Part shown: positions 5,302 through 11,722 of the stretch, in pieces
How positions within the stretch are numbered: the first letter of the stretch is position 1
Layout: every line of letters starts with the position of its first letter
Source: JBKJVQ01 sp046717125
Lineage (GTDB): Bacteria > Pseudomonadota > Alphaproteobacteria > Rhizobiales > Methyloligellaceae
NCBI GenBank assembly: GCA_046717125.1
Contig: JBKJVQ010000264.1
Span: 1-15,147, forward strand
Direction: 5' to 3'
DNA length: 15,147 nucleotides
Translations under genes and position numbers: made by a program
The notes under the pieces: model-generated
Database searches by the model: none
What the model was told of the DNA's origin: nothing
Seen by the model: only the letters and a program-made list of their open reading frames with translations

Positions 5302-7284
5302 ATGATCGCCGAGACAGGCCATTTCGCGCTCGTCCTCGCGCTTGCCGTCGCGCTGGTGCAGACGGTCCTGCCGATGTGGGGCGCCTATCGCCGCGATGCC
5401 GCCCTCATGGATGTCGCCGCCCCCGCAGCGCTGGCGCAGTTCGGGCTCTGCATCGTCGCCTTCGCTGCGCTGACGACGGCGTTCGTCACATCCGATTTCT
5501 CGGTCGAGAACGTGCTGCGAAATTCGCACGCCGCCAAGCCAATGCTCTACAAGATCTCCGGCGTGTGGGGGAACCACGAGGGCTCGATGGTCCTCTGGGT
5601 GCTGATCCTCTCGCTATTCGGCGCGGCCGTTGCCGCCTTCGGACGGAACCTGCCGGCGAGTCTCAAGGCCAACGTACTGGGCGTGCAGGCGTCAATCGCG
5701 GCGGCGTTTCTCGCCTTCATTGTCACCACCTCCAATCCGTTCGCCCGCATAAATCCTGCGCCGTTCGAGGGGCAGGGGCTGAACCCGATCCTGCAAGACC
5801 CGGCGCTCTCGTTCCACCCGCCATTCCTCTATGCCGGCTATGTCGGCTTCTCGATGGCGTTCTCGTTCGCGATCGCGGCGCTGATCGAGGGGCGGATCGA
5901 CGCGGCATGGGGGAACTGGGTGCGGCCTTGGACGCTGCTCGCCTGGATGTTCCTGACGGTCGGCATCGCGATGGGCTCATGGTGGGCCTATTACGAGCTC
6001 GGCTGGGGCGGGTTCTGGTTCTGGGATCCGGTCGAGAACGCGTCCTTCATGCCGTGGCTGGTCGGCACGGCGCTGCTGCATTCGCTCGTCGTGATGGAGA
6101 AGCGTGAAGCGCTAAAGGTCTGGACCATCCTGCTGGCGATCGTGACATTTTCGCTCAGCCTGATGGGGACATTCCTCGTCCGCTCGGGCGTGCTGACCTC
6201 GGTGCATACTTTCGCGACCGATCCGGCGCGCGGCATCGTCATTCTCTGCATCATGATCGCCTTCATCGGCGGCGCTTTTGCGCTGTTCGCCTGGCGCGCG
6301 CCGATGCTCAGGCAGGGCGGACTGTTCTCGCCGATCAGCCGCGAGGCCGCGCTCGTGATCAACAACTTGTTCCTGACGACAGCCTGTGCGGCGGTGCTGA
6401 TCGGCACGCTCTATCCGCTCGCGCTGGAATCGCTGACCGGCGAGAAGATTTCGGTCGGCCCGCCTTTCTTCAACATGACCTTCGGCCCGCTGATGCTGCC
6501 GATCCTCCTGATCCTGCCGTTCGGTCCCTTCCTTGCCTGGAAGCGCGGAGATATCGCGGCGGCCGGCGAACGGCTGATGTTCGCAGGGGGACTCGCGCTT
6601 CTGTCAGTGATCGCGACGGCTGCCCTCTCGGGGCCGGGACCGTGGCTCGCGCCGCTCGGCATCGGCCTCGGCATCTGGCTGGTCGCGGGCGCGCTGTCGG
6701 AAATCTTCTGGCGGGCGAAACTCTTCCGCGCCGGATGGGGCGAGGCGTGGGGCAGGCTTTCGGGCCTGCCGCGATCGGCATTCGGCACGACGATCGCCCA
6801 TGCCGGCGTCGGCGTGATGCTGATCGGCATTGTCGGCGTCACGGCATGGCGCGAGGAGGTCATCACCGCGCTGAAGCCGGGCGAGACGGCAAAGATCGCG
6901 GGCTACGAAATCACGTTCGACCGAGTCGAGCCGCGTCAGGGCCCGAACTATTCGGAGATCGTCGGCTTCATCACTGTCCGCCAGGACGGAGAGATCGTCA
7001 CGCGGCTGGAGCCTTCGAAACGGAATTTCCCGGTCGAGCGCGTGTCGACGACGGAGGCGGGGATCGAGCCGACTTGGGTCAGCGATCTTTACGCGGTCAT
7101 GGGCGATGCGTCGGAGGGAGGCGCGACCACGTTCCGTTTCTATTTCAATCCGCTCGTGCATCTGATCTGGTTGGGCGCGACCATGATGTTCGTCGCGGGC
7201 GGAATCTCGCTGTCGGATCGCCGCCTGCGCATCGGGCTGCCACGGGCGGCAAGGCGGCGTGAAGCGCTGGCGCCTGCGGAATGA
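5302..7284 (+). CDS. ccmF: Cytochrome c haem lyase subunit CcmF (CycK)
   Basis: This 660-residue polytopic inner-membrane protein matches the family length of about 650. ATG 5302 gives the canonical start MIAETGHFALVLALAVALVQ, preceded by GGAG about 11 bases upstream. The longer frame from 5209 reads through repeat copy 2 and is not credible. The tryptophan-rich WWD haem-handling segment is at about residues 227-246 (SWWAYYELGWGGFWFWDPVEN). Conserved features around it include NPFARI, DPALSFHPPFLYAGY and FLVRSGVLTSVHTFA. The C-terminal part carries a periplasmic domain and a last membrane helix near the end. CcmF takes haem from CcmE and, with CcmH, links it to the CxxCH cysteines of apocytochromes. 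Its TGA overlaps the ccmH ATG. No ccmG lies between, as in rhizobial cycHJKL clusters. Confidence 0.97.
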   Translation: MIAETGHFALVLALAVALVQTVLPMWGAYRRDAALMDVAAPAALAQFGLCIVAFAALTTAFVTSDFSVENVLRNSHAAKPMLYKISGVWGNHEGSMVLWVLILSLFGAAVAAFGRNLPASLKANVLGVQASIAAAFLAFIVTTSNPFARINPAPFEGQGLNPILQDPALSFHPPFLYAGYVGFSMAFSFAIAALIEGRIDAAWGNWVRPWTLLAWMFLTVGIAMGSWWAYYELGWGGFWFWDPVENASFMPWLVGTALLHSLVVMEKREALKVWTILLAIVTFSLSLMGTFLVRSGVLTSVHTFATDPARGIVILCIMIAFIGGAFALFAWRAPMLRQGGLFSPISREAALVINNLFLTTACAAVLIGTLYPLALESLTGEKISVGPPFFNMTFGPLMLPILLILPFGPFLAWKRGDIAAAGERLMFAGGLALLSVIATAALSGPGPWLAPLGIGLGIWLVAGALSEIFWRAKLFRAGWGEAWGRLSGLPRSAFGTTIAHAGVGVMLIGIVGVTAWREEVITALKPGETAKIAGYEITFDRVEPRQGPNYSEIVGFITVRQDGEIVTRLEPSKRNFPVERVSTTEAGIEPTWVSDLYAVMGDASEGGATTFRFYFNPLVHLIWLGATMMFVAGGISLSDRRLRIGLPRAARRREALAPAE

Positions 7285-7760
7285 TCGTCTTGGCACGGCT
7301 TTTTGCGACGATGCTGCTGGCGTTGCTGATGGCATGGCCGATAGCGGTCTACGCCGTGCAGCCGGACGAAGTGCTGAACGACCCGGCGCTCGAAACGCGT
7401 GCGCGCGAGCTGTCGCTGGGACTGCGCTGCCTCGTCTGCCAAAACCAGTCGATCGACGATTCCGATGCGCCGCTCGCGCGCGATCTCCGTATCCTCGTAC
7501 GGGAGAGGCTGAAAGCGGGCGACAGCAACGCGGAGGTGATCGACTTCGTCGTCGCGCGCTACGGCGAGTTCGTGCTCCTCAAACCGCGCGTGAAGCCGAG
7601 CACATGGGCACTCTGGTTCGCGGCTCCCATCCTCTTTCTGCTCGGTCTGTTCGCGCTGTTTTTCGCGTACCGGCGCAGACGGACGGAGACCGCGCCGGAC
7701 GCCGATCCACTGAGCAGCGAAGAGAAGCGTGCGCTCGACGAAGCGCTCGAACGTCGCTAG
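7281..7760 (+). CDS. ccmH: Cytochrome c maturation thiol protein CcmH (CycL)
   Basis: This 159-residue protein has a cleavable signal peptide (residues 1-25, cut after AVYA), a short periplasmic helical domain with the redox motif LRCLVC (C50 and C53), and one C-terminal membrane helix at about 108-127 followed by an arginine-rich cytoplasmic tail. The motif R-C-x-x-C-Q-N-Q-S-I is diagnostic. CcmH keeps the haem-binding cysteines of apocytochrome c reduced and partners CcmF and CcmI. It corresponds to the short CcmH type; the TPR part found at the end of E. coli CcmH is supplied here by the separate ccmI. It overlaps ccmF by 4 bp and ends the operon. A 162 bp gap follows with no clear terminator. 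Confidence 0.96.
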   Translation: MIVLARLFATMLLALLMAWPIAVYAVQPDEVLNDPALETRARELSLGLRCLVCQNQSIDDSDAPLARDLRILVRERLKAGDSNAEVIDFVVARYGEFVLLKPRVKPSTWALWFAAPILFLLGLFALFFAYRRRRTETAPDADPLSSEEKRALDEALERR

Positions 7761-7803
7761 CCAGATCGGCGACCTTACAAAAGTTTAATCCGGCCGACAC
7801 GGC

Positions 7804-7830
7804 TTGGTAAGACCGCCACTCCTATATGAT
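7804..7830 (+). promoter_or_regulatory. degP: Candidate degP promoter
   Basis: TTGGTA (7804-7809) and TATGAT (7825-7830) are separated by 15 bp, and CCTATAT overlaps the latter at 7821-7827. CCTATAT matches the -10 pattern recalled for alphaproteobacterial heat-shock sigma RpoH (CYTATNT), but the CTTG at 7803 is only 14 bp away, shorter than usual. The 162 bp gap after ccmH makes a separate promoter for degP likely, although this exact site is uncertain. Confidence 0.3.
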
Positions 7831-7866
7831 TTGGCGACAGCGAACCAGATCACGCCTTGGCGACAG
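7831..7866. repeat. Direct repeat TTGGCGACAG in the degP leader
   Basis: The 10-mer TTGGCGACAG occurs perfectly at 7831-7840 and 7857-7866, a 26 bp offset. Overlapping it, AGCGAACCA (7839-7847) is complementary to TGGTTCGCT (7890-7898). The region lies between the candidate promoter and the degP start, so it could be a regulator site or a leader stem. I cannot assign a protein to it. Confidence 0.35.
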
Positions 7867-7922
7867 AGCCTCCCAACCACCGAATTCCCTGGTTCGCTCA
7901 CACTCCTTCAACGAGGTGTTTG

Positions 7923-9527
7923 ATGACCCCCCCTGACGCCACCAATTCAACGGCTTCGCCGGTGCACAGCCGCAAGGTTTCGCGCCCGGTCGCGTTCGTG
8001 ACCGCCGGCGCGCTCGCGCTCGGTCTTCTCGGAACCGCCGCATTCTTTCCCGACATGCGGCTTGCCCAGGCCGAAACCAATCTTTCCAAGGAAGTCGAGA
8101 CCCCGATGGGTCGCGCACCGCTGTCTTTCGCCGATCTCGTCGATCGCGTGAAGCCGGCGGTCGTTTCGATCAGCGTGAAGGGCGCCAAGACGGCACAGGG
8201 TCCCGGGGGCCCGGGCGGTCCAGGCGGCCCCGGTGGTCCAGGCGCGCCGGAAGGTCCCGGCGCCATGCCAGCCATTCCGGACCTTCCCGAAGACCATCCG
8301 CTGAACGAGTTCTTCAAGCGCTTCCGCGAGCAGCAGCCGAACATGCCGTCTCCGCGCGCGCCGCAGGCCCAGGGCTCGGGTTTCTTCATCTCCGAGGACG
8401 GTTTTATCGTTACGAACAATCACGTCGTCGACGGGGCGAGCGAGATCGAGGTCGTGACGGAGAGCGGAGAGACGCTGACGGCCGAGATGATCGGCGCCGA
8501 TTCGCGCACCGATATCGCGTTGCTGAAGGTGAAGGATAGTGACAAGAAGGTGCCGTTCGTCGAGTTTGCTGACGACACCGCCCGCGTTGGCGACTGGGTG
8601 TTGGCCGTCGGTAATCCGTTCGGTCTCGGCGGTACCGTGACGGCGGGCATCGTGTCCGCGCACAACCGTGACATCGGCTCAGGTCCCTACGACTACCTGC
8701 AGGTCGATGCGGCCGTGAACCGCGGCAACTCGGGCGGTCCGACCTTCAATCTCGGCGGCAAGGTCGTCGGCGTGAACACCGCCATCTTCAGCCCGTCGGG
8801 CGGCAATGTCGGCATCGCCTTTGCCGTACCGTCCGTGCTGGCGAAAAAGGTCGTCGCCCAGCTCAAGGAAAGCGGCTCGGTCGAACGCGGCTGGCTCGGC
8901 GTGACGATCCAGAACGTCAATGAAGACATCGCGGCAAGCGTCGGCCTGGAAGAGCCTGCCGGCGCGCTGATCACCGGCATCACTCCGAATGGGCCGTCGG
9001 CCGACTCGAAGATGAAGGTCGGCGACGTCGTGCTGAAGATGGACGGCGACGACATCAAGGACTCGCGCGATCTGGCTCGCAAGGTGGCGGAGTTTGCTCC
9101 CGGCAGGGAAGTGAAACTCGAAGTCCTGCGCGACGGAGACCGTGAAGCGTTCGAGATCGAGCTCGGCAAGTTCCCGTCGAATGAGCAGCTCGCGGAGCTT
9201 CAGGAAGGCAAGCCCGTTCCCGATGCGAAAGAGAGCGGCGAAAGCATGGATGGCCTCGGCCTGACGCTTGCGCCTGCGGCGACGCAGCCCAACGCGGGCA
9301 GCGAGGGCGTGGTCATCACCCAGATCGATCCCGCCAGCGACGCCGCCGAGAAGGGCTTGAAGGTGGGAGACGTGATCCTTCAGGTCGCGGGCCAGGTCGT
9401 CGTCAAGCCGAACGATGTGACGAAGGGTATCGAGGCGGCGCGCTCCAAGGGACGCACGGCGGTCCTGATGCGCGTCAAGTCCGGCGAACAGCAGCGCTTC
9501 GTGGCGCTGACGCTGAAGAAGGCCTAA
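7923..9527 (+). CDS. degP: Periplasmic Do-type serine protease/chaperone DegP (HtrA)
   Basis: This 534-residue protein begins with a long signal sequence, about 22 polar and basic residues then a hydrophobic core, cleaved after AQA near residue 50. The trypsin-like domain carries the full triad: H167 (NNHVVDGA), D197 (RTDIALLKV) and S270 (RGNSGGP). Two PDZ domains follow, at about 320-420 (GWLGVTIQNV) and 445-534 (GLGLTLAPA). DegP degrades or refolds damaged periplasmic and outer-membrane proteins. ATG 7923 is preferred, with GAGG about eight bases upstream; the TTG at 7857 lies inside a leader repeat and would add 22 poorly coding residues. Residues 93-113 are a Gly-Pro repeat (PGGPGGPGGPGG type) placed where E. 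coli DegP has its LA loop. The context beside two sensor systems and Ccm genes fits envelope quality control. Confidence 0.95.
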   Translation: MTPPDATNSTASPVHSRKVSRPVAFVTAGALALGLLGTAAFFPDMRLAQAETNLSKEVETPMGRAPLSFADLVDRVKPAVVSISVKGAKTAQGPGGPGGPGGPGGPGAPEGPGAMPAIPDLPEDHPLNEFFKRFREQQPNMPSPRAPQAQGSGFFISEDGFIVTNNHVVDGASEIEVVTESGETLTAEMIGADSRTDIALLKVKDSDKKVPFVEFADDTARVGDWVLAVGNPFGLGGTVTAGIVSAHNRDIGSGPYDYLQVDAAVNRGNSGGPTFNLGGKVVGVNTAIFSPSGGNVGIAFAVPSVLAKKVVAQLKESGSVERGWLGVTIQNVNEDIAASVGLEEPAGALITGITPNGPSADSKMKVGDVVLKMDGDDIKDSRDLARKVAEFAPGREVKLEVLRDGDREAFEIELGKFPSNEQLAELQEGKPVPDAKESGESMDGLGLTLAPAATQPNAGSEGVVITQIDPASDAAEKGLKVGDVILQVAGQVVVKPNDVTKGIEAARSKGRTAVLMRVKSGEQQRFVALTLKKA

Positions 9528-9538
9528 GCTACGAGACA

Positions 9539-9581
9539 AAGGACGGCGGAGCGAACGATCGCGACGCCGTCCTTTTTTGTT
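9539..9581 (+). terminator. Intrinsic terminator after degP
   Basis: AAGGACGGCG (9539-9548) is perfectly complementary to CGCCGTCCTT (9565-9574). The 16-base loop contains a further GCGA/TCGC pairing (9551-9554 with 9559-9562). The stem runs into six Ts at 9573-9578. It lies 12 bp after the degP stop and ends about 36 bp before the next start codon. This is the clearest terminator in the window. Confidence 0.92.
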
Positions 9582-9616
9582 ATCTCGCAGCTCGAACCTG
9601 AGCGAAGTGACCCGAT

Positions 9617-10297
9617 ATGCGCGTGCTTGTGATCGAAGACGATCGGGAAACCGCAGCCTTTCTCCGGCGTGCCCTCAAGGAGAGCGGCCACGTCGCCGAA
9701 CACGCCGCCGACGGTGAGTTCGGACTGGAGCTCGCCCGCGGGCATGAGTTCGAAGTGCTGATCGTCGACCGCATGTTGCCGAAGCGCGACGGCCTCGATG
9801 TCATCGGCACGCTGCGCAAGGAGGGGAACCGGACGCCGGCCCTGATCCTGTCGGCGCTTGGCGATGTCGACGACCGCGTGAAGGGCCTCCGTGCGGGCGG
9901 CGACGATTATCTCACCAAACCCTACGCCTTCAGCGAACTGCTGGCCCGGATCGAAGCGCTGGCGCGCCGGCGCTCGCCCGAAGAAGCCGAAACACGATAC
10001 GCGGTCGGCGACCTCGTGCTCGACCGTCTGTCGCACAAGGTGACGCGCTCAGGCGAACAGGTCACGCTGCAGCCGCGCGAATTCCGCCTACTCGAATATC
10101 TGATGAAGCATGCCGGTCAGGTCGTGACCCGCACCATGCTGCTCGAGAATGTCTGGGACTATCATTTCGACCCCCAGACCAACGTTGTCGACGTCCATAT
10201 TTCCCGCCTCAGATCGAAGATCGACAAGAACTTCGAAACTCCGCTCCTCCACACGGTTCGGGGCGCCGGATACTGCATCCGTGACGGCGCTCGCTAA
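9617..10297 (+). CDS. OmpR/PhoB-family response regulator paired with the downstream kinase
   Basis: This 226-residue protein has a receiver domain (1-115) and a winged-helix DNA-binding domain (about 128-223). Acidic residues E7, D8 and D9 (MRVLVIEDD), phospho-acceptor D51 (LIVDRMLPKRDG) and K101 (DDYLTKPYAF) are all present, and the usual proline after the acceptor is kept (LPKRDG), unlike in the regulator at 847. The C-terminal signature HTVRGAGYCI is standard. It is a CusR/PcoR/QseB-like branch member; I do not assign a specific name. The gene directly follows degP in rhizobial-type gene order, which suggests an envelope-stress role by context only. The kinase gene overlaps its end by 17 bp. 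There is only a weak ribosome binding site and a leader of under 40 bp after the degP terminator. Confidence 0.9.
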   Translation: MRVLVIEDDRETAAFLRRALKESGHVAEHAADGEFGLELARGHEFEVLIVDRMLPKRDGLDVIGTLRKEGNRTPALILSALGDVDDRVKGLRAGGDDYLTKPYAFSELLARIEALARRRSPEEAETRYAVGDLVLDRLSHKVTRSGEQVTLQPREFRLLEYLMKHAGQVVTRTMLLENVWDYHFDPQTNVVDVHISRLRSKIDKNFETPLLHTVRGAGYCIRDGAR

Positions 10298-11699
10298 GCT
10301 CGTCCGCACGACCGCGTTCCGGCTGTCGCTCACCTATCTTGCGCTTTCCGCCGCCGCTGCCGCGCTCGTCGTTGGCTACATCTACTGGAACACACAAGTG
10401 CTGCTCCAGCGCCAGCTCGAGCAGTCGATCGCCTCCGAACTTAGCAATCTGCAGGGGCACTACAGTCGCGGCGGTCTGGAGCGCCTGACGCGCATCATCG
10501 TCGCGCGGAGCAGAACGCCGGGCGACCGCCTCTATTATGTCGCCGATGGCGAAGGCGCACGCCTCGCGGGCAATCTCGACTCGGTAAAGCCGGACCTGCT
10601 GAATGCAGCCGGCCGGGTCGAATTTCTTTACAACAGGCAAGGCGAGGACGAGCAAACGAACAGGCTCGCCTACGCCAACGTCATCAAGCTGGCGAGCGGC
10701 TACAAGCTGATCGTCGGTCGCGACATCGAGGATCGCCGCGAATTCGAGAGCGTCATCCGTTCGGCGCTCGGTTGGGGTCTGGCCGGTCTCGCGCTGATCT
10801 GGCTGCTCGGCGGCATTCTCGTCAGCCGCAATCTCCTGCAACGCGTCGACGCCGTAACCCAGACGAGCCGCCGCATCATGGCCGGCGATTTGTCGGAGCG
10901 ATTGCCGGTTTCGGGCGCGAATGACGAGCTCGACCGTCTCGCCGAGAGCCTCAACCAGATGCTTGCACGGATCGAGCAGCTGATGATTGGCATGCGCGAG
11001 GTGTCGGACAACATCGCCCACGATCTGAAGACGCCGCTCAGCCGGCTGCGCAATCGGGTCGAGACGGCGCTGCGCGAGGGCGACCAGACGGGGCGCTATC
11101 GCGACGTGCTCGAAGAGACGATCGAGGAGGCGGACGAACTCATCAAGACGTTCAACGCGCTGCTGTCGATCGCGCGTCTCGAAGCCGGCGCGGCGGGCGA
11201 GAACATGTGCAGCCTCGACCTCGCGTCGCTCGCGCGCGATACGGTCGAACTCTACGAACCGCTCGCCGAGGAACGCGGGTTCCATCTCGCGGCCGAGCGC
11301 ATCGAGCCGGTGCATGTGAAGGGCGAGCGGCAACTGCTCGGCCAGGTGCTGGCCAATCTCATCGACAACGCGATCAAGTATGGCGGCGAGAGTGGCGGAC
11401 CGAACGCGACGCCGGACATCACGGTGTCGGCTTTCCGGGCGAACGGTTCGGCTTCGCTTGAAGTCTCCGATCGCGGCGTCGGCATACCGGCTGACTTGCG
11501 CGATCACGTCCTGAAGCGGTTTGTGAGGCTGGAAGCCAGCCGCTCCAAGCCAGGGTCCGGATTGGGCCTTAGCATGGTTGCGGCAGTGGCGAGGCTGCAT
11601 GGCGGACGCCTCGAATTGCACGACAACCGTCCGGGCCTCAGAGCCGTGCTCACATTCCCGCTCGCGGCTGTTAAGACTGCCGGTCCGGACACGGACTGA
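10281..11699 (+). CDS. Sensor histidine kinase with HAMP domain
   Basis: GTG 10281 gives a 472-residue protein starting MTALAKLVRTTAFRLSLTYLAL, a typical kinase N-terminus with basic residues before the first membrane helix (about 14-35). The longer frame from 10149 runs inside the regulator gene and is rejected. A periplasmic region of about 125 residues follows, then a second helix (about 161-183) and a HAMP domain (about 184-237). H247 in NIAHDLKTPLSRLR is the phospho-acceptor. The ATP-binding domain has an N-box (LANLIDNAIKYGG, near 357), a G1 box (SDRGVGIP, near 397) and a G2 box (GSGLGLSMVAAVARLHGG, near 425). All catalytic motifs are intact. The 17 bp overlap with the regulator gene shows coupling. 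The stop is 23 bp before glnE, implying a shared transcript. The signal sensed is unknown. Confidence 0.9.
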   Translation: MTALAKLVRTTAFRLSLTYLALSAAAAALVVGYIYWNTQVLLQRQLEQSIASELSNLQGHYSRGGLERLTRIIVARSRTPGDRLYYVADGEGARLAGNLDSVKPDLLNAAGRVEFLYNRQGEDEQTNRLAYANVIKLASGYKLIVGRDIEDRREFESVIRSALGWGLAGLALIWLLGGILVSRNLLQRVDAVTQTSRRIMAGDLSERLPVSGANDELDRLAESLNQMLARIEQLMIGMREVSDNIAHDLKTPLSRLRNRVETALREGDQTGRYRDVLEETIEEADELIKTFNALLSIARLEAGAAGENMCSLDLASLARDTVELYEPLAEERGFHLAAERIEPVHVKGERQLLGQVLANLIDNAIKYGGESGGPNATPDITVSAFRANGSASLEVSDRGVGIPADLRDHVLKRFVRLEASRSKPGSGLGLSMVAAVARLHGGRLELHDNRPGLRAVLTFPLAAVKTAGPDTD

Positions 11700-11722
11700 A
11701 ATATCGGAGCGGGGGAGACGAA

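Noticed and set aside
7857..7922. TTG start extending DegP by 22 residues
   Set aside because: It lies in a leader direct repeat, encodes a non-family sequence, and ATG 7923 has a ribosome binding site.
8199..8261. Short tandem DNA repeat or CRISPR-like array in degP
   Set aside because: The repetition is at protein level (Gly-Pro triplets) with varied codons and no spacer structure.
10149..10280. Upstream extension of the second kinase by 44 residues
   Set aside because: The region is the well-supported DNA-binding domain of the regulator in another frame; GTG 10281 gives a normal kinase start.
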